64,000 bases of DNA from Virgibacillus sp. SK37 (GCF_000725285.1 NZ_CP007161.1:2208213-2272212), one strand, 5' to 3'. Shown: positions 9,873 through 19,002, numbered from the stretch's first letter. Program-made: numbers and translations. The notes: generated by a model from the sequence alone, not told the origin.

Positions 9873-10748
9873 CTACATTGACATTCCAAATATTTTTTCT
9901 TTTAACAACCTTCCTGTTGGTGTGTCAGCCAATCCACCTTCACCAGTTTCTCTTAAACTTGACGGCATCTGTTTGCCAATTCGATACATAGCTCCGATCA
10001 CCTCATCACAAGGGATCCTGCTTGTTACACCCGCTAATGCCATATCGGCAGATACAATAGCCAAAGAAGAACCTGCTGCGTTCCGTTTTACACATGGAAC
10101 TTCCACTAAACCAGCCACTGGATCACAAACTAATCCAAGCATATTTTTTAATGTCATGGCAAATGCTTCTGCAGATTGTTGTGGTGTCCCTCCTGCCATT
10201 TCGACGATTGCAGCAGAGGCCATAGCTCCTGCTGAACCAACTTCGGCTTGGCACCCGCCTGCTGCGCCAGAGATAAATGCATTATTTGCCACCACAAAAC
10301 CAAAAGCTCCTGAAGTAAACAAATAGCGAATCATTTGCTCACGTGTAGGGTTCAATTGGTTTTTAACAGCAAATAATGTACCTGGTACACAACCGGCACT
10401 TCCTGCAGTAGGAGTGGCACAGATGGTCCCCATAGCAGCGTTCACTTCATTGGTTCCCATTGCTTTGCTAACTGCGTCTAACAATAGGTTTCCTGATAAG
10501 GGTGTTTTTTCTTGCATATATTTTTGAATTAACACTGCATCCCCACCCGTTAAACCTGTTACGGATTGGACTCCCTGCAACGCATCCTCAATTGCTTTTT
10601 CCATTACTTCAAGATTTCTTTCCATTTCCGAAAATACTTCGCTGCGTGTTTTTTCTTTTACATCCATTTCCTGACGTATCATCACTTCAGAAATTTGTAT
10701 ATTCTCTTTTTCTGCCATTTCGACAAGTTCTTTTACTGTACGAAACAT
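9873..10748 (-). CDS. sdaAA: L-serine dehydratase, alpha (catalytic) subunit
   Basis: 291 residues. The alpha chain of the two-subunit iron-sulfur L-serine dehydratase that turns serine into pyruvate and ammonia. Conserved Cys-containing segments CATPTAGSAGCVPG, GGCQAEVGSAGAM and CDPVAGLVEVPC supply the cluster ligands. It lies 27 nt after sdaAB, and the two subunits make one enzyme. The recG start is 5 nt beyond its stop, so recG may be co-transcribed. Confidence 0.95.
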   Translation of the reverse strand: MFRTVKELVEMAEKENIQISEVMIRQEMDVKEKTRSEVFSEMERNLEVMEKAIEDALQGVQSVTGLTGGDAVLIQKYMQEKTPLSGNLLLDAVSKAMGTNEVNAAMGTICATPTAGSAGCVPGTLFAVKNQLNPTREQMIRYLFTSGAFGFVVANNAFISGAAGGCQAEVGSAGAMASAAIVEMAGGTPQQSAEAFAMTLKNMLGLVCDPVAGLVEVPCVKRNAAGSSLAIVSADMALAGVTSRIPCDEVIGAMYRIGKQMPSSLRETGEGGLADTPTGRLLKEKIFGMSM

Positions 10749-10775
10749 TTATTAAAACTCCTCTCTTTTTCCCGC

Positions 10776-11438
10776 CTAGCTAACAAGTTTGGATATTTGA
10801 ATGATGTGATCAGCGCTTTGGAGTTCCTTTAGTACCCCATCTTCTACATTTTGGTCAACCTCGATTACCATCAACGCTTCCTTCCCAACATCTTTACGAT
10901 TAACCTCCATATGGCCGATGTTAATTTCATGCTTGGCAAGAATTTTGGTAACAGAGGCAATTGCTCCGAACCTGTCGTTATGCATTATTAATATAGCAGG
11001 ATGGTTTCCTGAAAGTCGTAATTCAAAACCATTTAATTCAGTAATTTCCACCTTACCACCGCCAATTGAAATACCTATAAGTTCGATAGATTCTTCTTTG
11101 TCACCAATGAGAAGGCGTGCAGTATTTGGATGATCAACTGCTGAACTGTCTTCAATAAACTCGATTTCCAGGTGATTTTCCTTAGCAATATCTAAAGCTT
11201 TACTCATGCGGGGGTCATCTGTTTCAAATCCAAGTAGCCCTCCCGCTAGAGCGAAGTCTGTTCCATGTCCTTTATATGTTTTAGCAAACGATTCGTATAA
11301 ATAAATTTTAGCCCAGGAAGGCTGTTTACCAAAAAGGTTTCTGGCAGCTTTCCCGATTCTAGCTGCACCTGCTGTATGTGAACTGGAGGGACCAATCATT
11401 ACCGGTCCAATAATATCAAATACTGAATTATATTTCAT
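10776..11438 (-). CDS. sdaAB: L-serine dehydratase, beta subunit
   Basis: 220 residues. N-terminal SDH beta region (SVFDIIGPVMIGPSSSHTAGAARIG split over residues 5–30) and a C-terminal ACT domain (about 148–218, starting near FGAIASVTKILAKHEINIGHM). ACT domains usually bind amino acids and here probably sense serine. Pairs with the adjacent alpha subunit. The gene is divergent from the plus-strand permease, so the two promoters share the 157-nt gap. Confidence 0.95.
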   Translation of the reverse strand: MKYNSVFDIIGPVMIGPSSSHTAGAARIGKAARNLFGKQPSWAKIYLYESFAKTYKGHGTDFALAGGLLGFETDDPRMSKALDIAKENHLEIEFIEDSSAVDHPNTARLLIGDKEESIELIGISIGGGKVEITELNGFELRLSGNHPAILIMHNDRFGAIASVTKILAKHEINIGHMEVNRKDVGKEALMVIEVDQNVEDGVLKELQSADHIIQISKLVS

Positions 11439-11478
11439 AAATAGCCACCGCCTATTTAAACTATTAATTTTTCATTCA

Positions 11479-11507
11479 TTGTAAAGTATATCAAAAAAGT
11501 TTATAAT
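11479..11507 (+). promoter_or_regulatory. Sigma-A promoter of the permease gene
   Basis: TTGTAA at 11479–11484, a 17-nt spacer, and a perfect TATAAT at 11502–11507, leaving a leader of about 80 nt before the permease ATG. I looked for a purine riboswitch in that leader and did not find the conserved core. Confidence 0.7.
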
Positions 11508-11595
11508 AATCATTCGTGGATTATATGTTTTATTTGTGTATAACAAAAAACATAATCGGGTGGGAGAGGGACAAAACGAAATATGAGGAGTTTTC

Positions 11596-12858
11596 ATGCC
11601 TTTTAAGAAACATTATGTTCGTAGCGAGATATTAACTGGGCTAATTGGCTACCTAACAACAATGTATATCATTGTAGTAAATGGCTCCATCTTAAGTGAA
11701 GCCGGATTACCTTTAGAGAATGGAATGATGGCAACTATTCTTGCCAGTTTCGTTGGCACCTTGTTAATGGGCGTGTTTGGCCGATTACCTCTAATATTAA
11801 TACCTGGCATGGGGATCAATGCTCTTTTTGCATACTCCATTGTAGAAGGGACCGGATTGTCATTTGAAGAAGGCTTGGCTGTTGTACTTTTAGCTTCTGC
11901 CTTATTTTTAATTACAGCATTCACCAAAATTGGCGTTATATTAAAAGAAGCTATTCCTGATTCATTAAAGCATGCGATATCAGTGGGCCTTGGCTTTTTC
12001 CTTATCCTAATCGGACTTGAAAAAAGTGGTCTGGTTGTTAGTGGTAGTAATACAATCATAGCCATTGGCGATTTTTCTTCACCGACAGTGATTACAAGTC
12101 TTTTGACTCTTTTCCTGGCAATATTTTTATTTATTAAGAATGTGCCTGCTAATTTTCTGGTAACCATGATACTAGGTACGTTGATTGCGTATTTTTTCGG
12201 AATCATTCCAACAACTAACGTTAACTCACTCAGTTTAAATGTTGGGGAGCTAGTGCATTTACCAGATTTTTCAGCTGTTGATCGTTTATCATTTTGGCTT
12301 GCAGTATTTCCTTTAGTAATGATTCTTGTTTTTGAAAATATGGGATTATTACATGGACAACTTCATATGCTAAAACGTGATGACAGCTACAGAAAAGCAT
12401 ATCAACTAACGGCTTTTTCAACACTTACATGTGCGTTTATTGGCACTTCTCCTACAGTTTCAGCTGCAGAGAATGCTGCTGTTATTGCTTCAAAGGGAAA
12501 AACTGGTCTAACTGCGATAATAGCTAGTATTTTATTTTTGTTAACTATCTTTGTTATTCCTTATATAACAATGGTTCCAACGACAGCTATAAGTCCAATT
12601 TTGATCATTGTTGGGGTAATCATGGTGCAAAATATTAAAGAGATCCCTTTAAATGATCTATCTGAGGCACTACCTGCGTTTCTAATCATAGCTATGATTC
12701 CATTCACGTATAGTATCGCTGATGGTATGGCGTTTGGCTTTATAGCATATCCCATTGTAAAAATAGCTATAGGTAAACAAAAAGAGCTAACGATGGCCTT
12801 AGTCATCATCTCAGCTTTGTTTATATTAGACTTTGCAATGAAAGTTATTGGTATATAA
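11596..12858 (+). CDS. Purine-type permease, AzgA/NCS2-like (guanine/hypoxanthine family)
   Basis: A 420-residue integral membrane protein with about 12–13 hydrophobic segments. The N-terminal EILTGLIGYLTTMYIIVVN and PGMGINALFAYSIVEGTGLS match the NAT/AzgA family of purine base:proton symporters. TSPTVSAAENAAVIASKGKTGLTA corresponds to the second half-site region (split across about residues 284–305). The exact substrate cannot be told from sequence. It stands alone on the plus strand between sdaAB and fakA, with its own promoter and terminator. The ribosome site is GAGGAG, 7 nt before the ATG. Likely a genus-specific insertion relative to B. subtilis. Confidence 0.85.
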   Translation: MPFKKHYVRSEILTGLIGYLTTMYIIVVNGSILSEAGLPLENGMMATILASFVGTLLMGVFGRLPLILIPGMGINALFAYSIVEGTGLSFEEGLAVVLLASALFLITAFTKIGVILKEAIPDSLKHAISVGLGFFLILIGLEKSGLVVSGSNTIIAIGDFSSPTVITSLLTLFLAIFLFIKNVPANFLVTMILGTLIAYFFGIIPTTNVNSLSLNVGELVHLPDFSAVDRLSFWLAVFPLVMILVFENMGLLHGQLHMLKRDDSYRKAYQLTAFSTLTCAFIGTSPTVSAAENAAVIASKGKTGLTAIIASILFLLTIFVIPYITMVPTTAISPILIIVGVIMVQNIKEIPLNDLSEALPAFLIIAMIPFTYSIADGMAFGFIAYPIVKIAIGKQKELTMALVIISALFILDFAMKVIGI

Positions 12859-12890
12859 AAATAGTCGCCTTCTGTAAGGCGACTATTTTT
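12857..12890. terminator. Bidirectional terminator between permease and fakA
   Basis: A perfect 15-bp stem (AAAATAGTCGCCTT plus complement) with loop CTGT. A-tracts on one side and T-tracts on the other serve both convergent genes. It overlaps the last bases of both reading frames. Confidence 0.9.
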
Positions 12891-14547
12891 ATTCTACGGA
12901 CAAAATATAGGAATAGATTGGCTGGTTACCTTTATGCACTTCTATTTCTATATCCTCATAAGTTTCTTCCACAAATTCTATTAGTGTATTCAGCTCTTCG
13001 TCTTTTACATCTTCCCCTTGCAGAATTGTAAGTATTTCATCTTCCTCTGTAATCATTTCCTGCAGAAGAAGTTTCACAGTCTCAAAATGGTTTTGATTTG
13101 TGGAGGTTATTTTACCATCTAAAATCCCCATGAAATGCCCATTTTCTATTGTAATACCATCAATTTGCGTATCACGTACAGCATAAGTAACTTGTCCAGT
13201 TTTAACATGCTGCCTCGCTTCGTTCATTGTTTCCTTATTCATATCTAGATCAGCATCCGGGTGGAAGGCGAGCATAGCACTTATACCTTGAGGTATTGTC
13301 TTCGTTGGAACCACACGTACCTCTTCGTCAGCTAATTCAGCTGCCTGATCTGCTGCCATTATAATATTCTTATTATTAGGCAAGATAAGTACATTTTTGG
13401 CATTTGCCTGTTTAATTGCATCTGTTATGTCCTTTGTACTTGGGTTCATCGTTTGACCGCCTTCTATAACCACTGTCGCTCCAAGGCTCTCAAGCAACTC
13501 TTTTAACCCCTTACCCATAGCAACAGTTACAATTGCATACTCGGATTTTTCTTTAGGTTTTTCTTTTTTATTCTTCCCTACAATCGCTGTATGTTGCTCT
13601 CGCATATTTTCGATTTTCATATTAATCAAGCTTCCATACTGTTGACCCAAGCTTAAACATGCTCCAGGATATTCTGCATGAATATGAACTTTAACAATTT
13701 CATCGTCAGAGACAACTAATAAAGAATCTCCATGCTCACTTAATTCATTTCGGAATGCTTCTTCGTTAAATGGATTTTCCGAGGTCTTTTCTTCCTCAAA
13801 CTTCACCATAAATTCCGTGCAATAACCAAATTCAATTTCTGAAGTATCCATAAAATCCTGAGTGATTTTATGGTGCTCTGCGTTTACCATGTCTTCCATA
13901 TCAATATCTGCATTATTTTCTGGTAATTTTTCACCTTTCAAAAAGGCCAAAAATCCTTCATAAATCGTAACAAGCCCTTGCCCACCTGAATCAACCACTC
14001 CTACTTCTTTTAAGACTGGCAATAGTTCTGGTGTACGCTTTAGTGAGGCTTTCGCTTCTTCAACTACCTTTTCCATTAATTCAACAATATTATTTAATCC
14101 GGAATGCTCTGTTGCTGCAGACGCCGCGTCTTTCGCCACAGTCAAAATAGTTCCTTCCACAGGTTTCATTACAGCTTTATATGCTGCTGTAACACCACTT
14201 TCAAAAGCAACAGCTAAATCTTCTGCAGTTACGGTTTCCTTCTTTTCTAAACCTTTAGAAAAACCGCGAAATATTTGTGATAAAATCACTCCAGAATTTC
14301 CTCTCGCACCCATTAACAAACCCTTAGCAAAAGCATCAGCCACAATGGAAATACTATTACTGTCTTGTTTCTTAACTTCTGATGCACCAGATGTTATAGA
14401 TAAATTCATGTTTGTTCCGGTATCTCCATCAGGAACCGGGAAAACATTCAGAGCATCAATTTTTTGAGCATTGTTTGATAAATGATGAGCTCCAGAAAGC
14501 ACCATCTGTGCAAAAGTAATCCCATCTAACTTTTGTATAGTCACCAT
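12889..14547 (-). CDS. fakA: Fatty acid kinase subunit FakA (DAK2 domain, YloV)
   Basis: 552 residues. FakA phosphorylates exogenous fatty acids bound to FakB proteins, feeding acyl-phosphate to PlsY. The N-terminal DhaL (DAK2) domain has NVFPVPDGDTGTNM (Asp metal ligands near residue 35) and GARGNSGVILSQIFRG. A central linker and a C-terminal DegV-like region follow. I chose the ATG at 14547 because GAGGAGG lies directly upstream and MVTIQKLDG matches the family start; an upstream extension to 14574 is not supported. It follows yloU by about 200 nt, as in B. subtilis. Confidence 0.94.
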   Translation of the reverse strand: MVTIQKLDGITFAQMVLSGAHHLSNNAQKIDALNVFPVPDGDTGTNMNLSITSGASEVKKQDSNSISIVADAFAKGLLMGARGNSGVILSQIFRGFSKGLEKKETVTAEDLAVAFESGVTAAYKAVMKPVEGTILTVAKDAASAATEHSGLNNIVELMEKVVEEAKASLKRTPELLPVLKEVGVVDSGGQGLVTIYEGFLAFLKGEKLPENNADIDMEDMVNAEHHKITQDFMDTSEIEFGYCTEFMVKFEEEKTSENPFNEEAFRNELSEHGDSLLVVSDDEIVKVHIHAEYPGACLSLGQQYGSLINMKIENMREQHTAIVGKNKKEKPKEKSEYAIVTVAMGKGLKELLESLGATVVIEGGQTMNPSTKDITDAIKQANAKNVLILPNNKNIIMAADQAAELADEEVRVVPTKTIPQGISAMLAFHPDADLDMNKETMNEARQHVKTGQVTYAVRDTQIDGITIENGHFMGILDGKITSTNQNHFETVKLLLQEMITEEDEILTILQGEDVKDEELNTLIEFVEETYEDIEIEVHKGNQPIYSYILSVE

Positions 14548-14746
14548 ACTTCCTCCTCTAAAGCAACAACGCAACTCTTATTTTGATAAATATGTATTTT
14601 TTAATATTTCACCTTCATATAGGACCATTTTTCCCGCAGTAACTTTGCGGGATTTCCAAGGTCCTAGGCGTATCCATATTCTGTATTTACTGCGCTGTTT
14701 ATAAATCTCTTCCAAATCCAAATTCTTTCAAACCAAAAAACAAGTT

Positions 14747-15109
14747 TTAATCCTTAGCGACTCTTACTCCTTGGATATAAATATTCACTGAATCAATCGA
14801 TAATCCTAAAGATTGGCTTAAAATGTATTTCACTTGTGATTGAACATTATGCGCAACCTCTGAAATTTTCGTTCCATAACTAACAATAATGTACATATCT
14901 ATATGCAGCTTATCATTCGCTTGCCGAACTACTACTCCTTTGGAGAAGTTTTCTTTTCTAAGGATTTCTGCAATACCATCTCTAATTTGACTTTTCGATG
15001 CCATGCCAACAATGCCATAACATTCAACTGCTGCTCCTCCAGCAATGGTGGAAATAACATCGTTTGTTATCGTTACATGACCATCATTTGTATTTAATTC
15101 AATGGACAT
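14747..15109 (-). CDS. yloU: Asp23/Gls24 family protein YloU
   Basis: A 120-residue small protein of the Asp23/Gls24 (alkaline shock) family. The typical core is TNDVISTIAGGAAVECYGIVGMA (in two halves near residues 15–38), followed by VVVRQANDKLHIDMYIIVSYG. Members are often membrane-associated partners of fatty acid and cell-envelope genes. It has an AAAGGAGG ribosome site and precedes fakA as in B. subtilis. The molecular role is not settled. Confidence 0.92.
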   Translation of the reverse strand: MSIELNTNDGHVTITNDVISTIAGGAAVECYGIVGMASKSQIRDGIAEILRKENFSKGVVVRQANDKLHIDMYIIVSYGTKISEVAHNVQSQVKYILSQSLGLSIDSVNIYIQGVRVAKD

Positions 15110-15424
15110 AATGATCCTCCTTTAACAAAATTAGTCAAGAACCCTTTAACTTCAATCGATTTAAATCTTAACTTAAGGGTGTAGAAATAATTTGCCTCTG
15201 TTTAGTAAATTTAAAACATGCTGATTATCAAACAGAAGTCACCAGCAGAATATAACGTTGTTTATTATTTCGGATGGTGGTTTGTACTCTCGATATAAGA
15301 ATATTTTACTACATGCATGATAATATTAAAAGTGAGTAAATGCTATCCATTTTACCCCTTTTAACAATGAACGATACACTTTATTCTGTCAAGTGATTTT
15401 TCTTTATATTAACGTATTTAGTAA
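15110..15424. other. Divergent intergenic region between yloU and rpmB
   Basis: AT-rich, with no reading frame of note. It should carry the yloU promoter, but I could not find a convincing sigma-A pair on the minus strand: a TTGACA at 15392–15387 lacks a good partner hexamer. Nothing else is seen. Confidence 0.5.
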
Positions 15425-15453
15425 TTGCAATATCTGTCTAGTTATGGTAAATT
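15425..15453 (+). promoter_or_regulatory. Candidate rpmB promoter
   Basis: TTGCAA at 15425–15430 and TAAATT at 15448–15453 with a 17-nt spacer, 45 nt before the rpmB start. The -10 element is imperfect. Confidence 0.4.
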
Positions 15454-15497
15454 GTATAAGTATTAATTGACACATGCTAGAGAGTAGGAGGGATAAC

Positions 15498-15686
15498 ATG
15501 GCTAGAAAATGTGTTGTTACTGGACGTAAAACTCGTACTGGGAATCAACGTTCTCACGCGATGAATTCCAATAAACGTAGTTGGAAAGCTAATGTACAAA
15601 AAGTACGTATAATGGTAGATGGTAAGCCGAAACGTGTTTATGTTTCTGCACGTGCACTTAAATCAGGTAAAGTAGAACGCGTATAA
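15498..15686 (+). CDS. rpmB: 50S ribosomal protein L28
   Basis: 62 residues, very basic. [20 protein letters not shown] and the C-terminal [17 protein letters not shown] are typical of L28. Only one Cys (residue 5) is present, so this is the zinc-free (C-minus) type rather than the CxxC form. The ATG at 15498 is chosen because GGAGGG lies 7 nt upstream; an upstream in-frame start at 15474 is spurious. The gene is on the opposite strand to its neighbours and forms a single-gene transcript. Confidence 0.97.
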   Translation: MARKCVVTGRKTRTGNQRSHAMNSNKRSWKANVQKVRIMVDGKPKRVYVSARALKSGKVERV

Positions 15687-15725
15687 TATACCAGAGCATA
15701 CAACTTAACATTAGTTATAGTCAAG

Positions 15726-15765
15726 AAAGCACCCATCATATACATGATAAACGGGTGCTTTTTTT
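15726..15765 (+). terminator. rpmB terminator
   Basis: Stem AAAGCACCC…GGGTGCTTT with an inner ATCAT/ATGAT extension, followed by seven T. The repeat element starts a few bases further on. Confidence 0.9.
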
Positions 15766-15768
15766 GTT

Positions 15769-16311
15769 GTTCTAATATATATGTTGGGTTATTCAATGAT
15801 TCGCAATTTAGATATAATGCGACGTAAGTTTTTGTGTGCAAATGGACGTCTTTTAAAATATAAAGGCTACATAAATGCGATTCGGAGAGCATTTAACGCC
15901 ATTGCTTTCCATTGCAGATGGACGCTTTCCGCCGGCATGGCTTCAGCCGCTTCCTTCGCTACGCTTCGTCCAGGGTCTTCAGCTCATGCTATTCCGGCAG
16001 GAGTCGCCATCTTCCATTCCAATCAATTGGTATAGACTTTTATCTAAGTATAGAGTTTGCTCAACTTTTTTGTGACAAATATATTAATACTTCGATATTC
16101 CTGACTCATCCTAGCGAAGGGGAAATATGAAGACTCCTGCGGGAAAAGCGAGACTAGCGAGACCCTACAGAACGGAACGTTAGTGTAGTTCGAGGAGGCT
16201 TGCAGGCCGCCCGCGGAAAGCGAAATATTTCACCGTAGCGGTGATTTACGCAGTCTTTATATCTAAGTTACGTCGCAGTTTACTCCAACTATGAATGTAC
16301 GAGATACGTCT
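15769..16311 (+). repeat. Terminator-linked palindromic repeat, copy A
   Basis: A non-coding element of about 540 bp. It opens right after the rpmB terminator with TTCTAATATATATG and GATTCGCAATTTAGATATAATGCGACGTAA (in two parts), and closes with TTACGTCGCAGTTTACTCC plus AACTATGAATG. TGCGACGTAA near 15820 and TTACGTCGCA near 16268 form terminal inverted repeats. Inside, GGACGCTTTCCGCCGGC (about 15922) faces GCCCGCGGAAAGCG (about 16209) as the arms of a large palindrome. Shares all these blocks with copies B and C and the first block with D. Short reading frames across it are not conserved between copies. Confidence 0.8.
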
Positions 16312-16477
16312 ACACCAATATTTTGAGGGTAGGATCTTTTTGTTTGTTAAAAAACTTATCGTATACGATGTAGTACTCATAGATAATCTAGGTCATCTTA
16401 TACCTGAAATAGTTAGAGGATAATAAGGCTATGTTACATCAGGATATAGTTTCATAGCTTAATTAAGACTTTTAACG
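16312..16477. other. Intergenic stretch beyond repeat A
   Basis: AT-rich sequence between the repeat and the spoVM terminator. I see no gene, promoter pair or conserved block here. Confidence 0.4.
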
Positions 16478-16513
16478 AAAAAAGCTTTTGCCATATGTGA
16501 CAAAAGCTTTTTT
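16478..16513 (-). terminator. Terminator downstream of spoVM
   Basis: A 13-bp stem AAAAAAGCTTTTG with its complement and a 10-nt loop. On the minus strand it ends in a run of T. It lies about 180 nt after spoVM and would end the thiN/spoVM-side transcripts. Confidence 0.75.
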
Positions 16514-16690
16514 CTAGCCATAAGAAGGTATAAAAATTCGAGACTTTTAAGAATCTTTGCCAGCAGGAACTTTTTCTAGCTCCCGCGTCTCCCCCTCCAG
16601 ACCTTACTTCACTCTTTACTGTAACAAATAATAAAACTATAAAGTTATTCTGTAGCTTGTCGGGGGATAATTGTGACAACGCTATTGCTC

Positions 16691-16771
16691 TTAATCTTTT
16701 TTGAAGGTACCAATTATTACCCTCACAAATCCACCGATAAATCTTGGGAGCTTAATAGTATAAAATTTCAT
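16691..16771 (-). CDS. spoVM: SpoVM, 26-residue sporulation peptide
   Basis: Encodes 26 residues beginning MKFYTIKLPRFIGGF and ending IIGTFKKD, very close to B. subtilis SpoVM. SpoVM is the amphipathic helix that recognises the convex forespore membrane and recruits SpoIVA for spore coat assembly. A GAGGAGGG ribosome site lies 8 nt upstream of the ATG. It sits between thiN and rpmB, exactly the B. subtilis position. Easily missed because of its size; its presence is strong evidence that the organism sporulates. Confidence 0.96.
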   Translation of the reverse strand: MKFYTIKLPRFIGGFVRVIIGTFKKD

Positions 16772-16801
16772 GAGTTCGCCCTCCTCTTTTACAAACAAAG
16801 C

Positions 16802-17455
16802 TTACTTCTGAATCGTGTCACGACTCTTTACTAGTAATAATATGCCTTCTTCATAAGAAAAAGTACCATTTTTTCCAATAAGCTTGTTAGAGATACATAG
16901 CGTGGAACCCCATGTAATATTTTGCTTTGTAAGTGGATAGTAAAAGCCTGTCAGAGATAGACCTTTTACTATCTTCGTATATGGAATAAAAGAAACCGTT
17001 GGATAATATGCATTTAAAGATATTTTATGAATTCCAGGCATAGTAAGTTCAAGTATATTATTTTTATCAATAATAATCCCTTTTATATTGTTGCATACAA
17101 TTCTATACAGGAGTTGAATATTTACTAATTCATGGTCTAGCCTTCCCCCGGTAACTCCAAATAACAATATACGTTGAGGTTGTAACGAAAACGCCTTTAA
17201 AAGGGCAAGCTCTAAATCTGTTTCATTCTTTTCGGAAGGGTATTCTTCAAACTCTGTACAGTAACCTTTGATTATTACCCTCTCTTCCTCGGTTGTAGAA
17301 TCAAAATCACCGATAGCGTAATCTACCGGCATTTCTTGTCGGATCAATTCTATTGAACCTCTGTCTGCTCCAATCCAAACGTTCACATCATCTTTATAGA
17401 TTTGAAGATCTGGATAAGTATCGGGACTATTACCTATAATAGCTATTGTACGCAT
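16802..17455 (-). CDS. thiN: Thiamine pyrophosphokinase
   Basis: 217 residues. Transfers pyrophosphate from ATP to thiamine to make thiamine diphosphate. Family marks are VWIGADRGSIELI (about 26–38), DYAIGDFDSTTEEE (about 46–59) and LLFGVTGGRLDHELVNI (about 96–112), the last holding catalytic Asp/Arg residues. It begins 6 nt after the rpe stop with AAGGGG as the ribosome site, so it is translationally linked to rpe. Confidence 0.94.
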   Translation of the reverse strand: MRTIAIIGNSPDTYPDLQIYKDDVNVWIGADRGSIELIRQEMPVDYAIGDFDSTTEEERVIIKGYCTEFEEYPSEKNETDLELALLKAFSLQPQRILLFGVTGGRLDHELVNIQLLYRIVCNNIKGIIIDKNNILELTMPGIHKISLNAYYPTVSFIPYTKIVKGLSLTGFYYPLTKQNITWGSTLCISNKLIGKNGTFSYEEGILLLVKSRDTIQK

Positions 17456-17461
17456 GATTAT

Positions 17462-18118
17462 CTACCCCTTTATCGCATCCCTTATCTCCTTAATTGCTAG
17501 TTTTCTATCTTGTTTATTAAAAATTGCACTCCCTGCTACTAATACATCTGCACCTGCATCTGTACAAAGTTTTGCCGTGCTTGAATTAACTCCTCCGTCT
17601 ACTTCAATCTCGAATGACAGATTCTTTTCTTTTCTCCATTGTGCTAGCTGTTTAATTTTTTCTAGCATCCCATGTATAAATGATTGGCCGCCAAACCCTG
17701 GGTTAACAGTCATCACAAGAACCATGTCAACATCAGATAAAATAGGGAGAAGTGACTCAGCAGGTGTTGCTGGATTAATCACTACACCTGCTTTCACTTC
17801 ATTGTCTTTTATAAGTTGAATCGTACGATGTAAATGTTTAGAAACTTCCTGATGGACAGTTATAATATTAGCACCTGCTTTTGCAAAAGCAGGGATATAA
17901 CGATCAGGGTCGTTAATCATTAGATGTACATCCAGGGGCAGATCAGTAACTGGTCTAATTGCTTCTGTGACTAGAGGGCCTATTGTAATATTTGGAACAA
18001 AATGACCATCCATTACATCTACATGAATATAATCTGCTCCAGCTTGCTCGACTTCCTGAATTTCTGTTCCCAAATTTGCAAAATTTGCTGATAAAATAGA
18101 TGGTGCAATCTTTGTCAT
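17462..18118 (-). CDS. rpe: Ribulose-phosphate 3-epimerase
   Basis: A 218-residue TIM barrel enzyme that interconverts ribulose 5-phosphate and xylulose 5-phosphate in the pentose phosphate pathway. [17 protein letters not shown], the metal-binding [14 protein letters not shown] and [12 protein letters not shown] are diagnostic. It sits 2 nt after rsgA, the same order as in B. subtilis, in the prpC–prkC–rsgA–rpe–thiN cluster. Confidence 0.96.
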   Translation of the reverse strand: MTKIAPSILSANFANLGTEIQEVEQAGADYIHVDVMDGHFVPNITIGPLVTEAIRPVTDLPLDVHLMINDPDRYIPAFAKAGANIITVHQEVSKHLHRTIQLIKDNEVKAGVVINPATPAESLLPILSDVDMVLVMTVNPGFGGQSFIHGMLEKIKQLAQWRKEKNLSFEIEVDGGVNSSTAKLCTDAGADVLVAGSAIFNKQDRKLAIKEIRDAIKG

Positions 18119-18120
18119 AG

Positions 18121-19002
18121 TTAATACCTCGGCTTTCTTGTTTTGATCTCTTCAAAGAAACGGAGATAATGTTCATATCGATAGAGTGGGATCTCCCCAT
18201 TTTCCACAGCTTCTTTAACTGCACACTTAGGCTCTTTGTGATGTAAACAGCCTCGAAATTTACATTGATCCTGTAATTGTCTCATTTCAGGAAAGCAAGC
18301 CGATAACTTCTCCAACTCAATTTCACCAAAATCCAATGAACTAAAACCTGGGGTATCAGCTATCAGCCCACCATGGACTTCTATTAGCTCTACATGACGA
18401 GTCGTGTGCTTACCTCTTCCCAAACTCGATGATATTTCACCTGTTTTCAGGGTAAGAGAAGGATTCAAAGCATTAAGTAAAGATGACTTCCCTACTCCGG
18501 ACTGCCCTGCAAATACAGTTACCTTGTCACGGAAATAGTGGCTTAGTTCAGGGATTTCCTCTGGATATTTAGATGAAATCATTTCAACTTTATATCCAAT
18601 ATTATTGTAATCTTTTTTAAATTCATCTATCTTCAACGAACTTTCTCCACTTAATGTATCAATTTTAGTTATAAAGATAACTGGCCTTATATCCTTTGCT
18701 TCTATTAAGACAAGAAATCGATCTAATAATGTTGTACTAAAATCAGGTTCTTTAGCAGAGCTCAAAATAATTGCTTGGTTAATATTAGCTATTGGAGGTC
18801 TGACTAGTTCATTTTCTCTTTGTTTAATATCTGTGATATACCCCTCATTATGTTCATTAGGTTCAAAAGTGACAAAATCTCCTACCAGCGGGGTTATCTT
18901 TTTGTTACGAAAAACTCCTCTTCCTCTGCATTGAAAAACATTCTCTCCAGCCTGTACATAATAAAAGCCACTTAGTGCTTTAATTATTCTTCCCTCTGCC
19001 AT
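18121..19002 (-). CDS. rsgA: Ribosome small-subunit GTPase RsgA
   Basis: A 293-residue circularly permuted GTPase that acts in late 30S maturation. An N-terminal OB fold is followed by G4 (FITKIDTL, about residue 108), G1 ([12 protein letters not shown], about 170) and G3 (DTPGFSS, about 220). A C-terminal zinc motif ([14 protein letters not shown]) closes it. It begins directly after the prkC stop (TAAATG), which suggests translational coupling with the kinase. In B. subtilis the homologue CpgA is a PrkC substrate. Confidence 0.96.
   Translation of the reverse strand: MAEGRIIKALSGFYYVQAGENVFQCRGRGVFRNKKITPLVGDFVTFEPNEHNEGYITDIKQRENELVRPPIANINQAIILSSAKEPDFSTTLLDRFLVLIEAKDIRPVIFITKIDTLSGESSLKIDEFKKDYNNIGYKVEMISSKYPEEIPELSHYFRDKVTVFAGQSGVGKSSLLNALNPSLTLKTGEISSSLGRGKHTTRHVELIEVHGGLIADTPGFSSLDFGEIELEKLSACFPEMRQLQDQCKFRGCLHHKEPKCAVKEAVENGEIPLYRYEHYLRFFEEIKTRKPRY

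Noticed and set aside
11508-11595. Purine riboswitch in the permease leader
   Set aside because: The leader is too short after the predicted start and lacks the conserved junction and loop sequences.
14632-14652. Terminator between yloU and fakA
   Set aside because: A TCCCGCA/TGCGGGA hairpin exists, but the exit on the transcribed strand is A-rich rather than T-rich.
15387-15392. TTGACA on the minus strand as the yloU -35
   Set aside because: No acceptable -10 at 16–18 nt spacing, and it is about 280 nt from the gene.
15781-16130. Three overlapping plus-strand frames in repeat A
   Set aside because: They lie wholly inside the repeat, and copies B and C do not keep the frames.
16452-16679. 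75-residue frame downstream of spoVM
   Set aside because: It overlaps the terminator hairpin, lacks a ribosome site and has no family-like pattern; the real small gene is spoVM just upstream.
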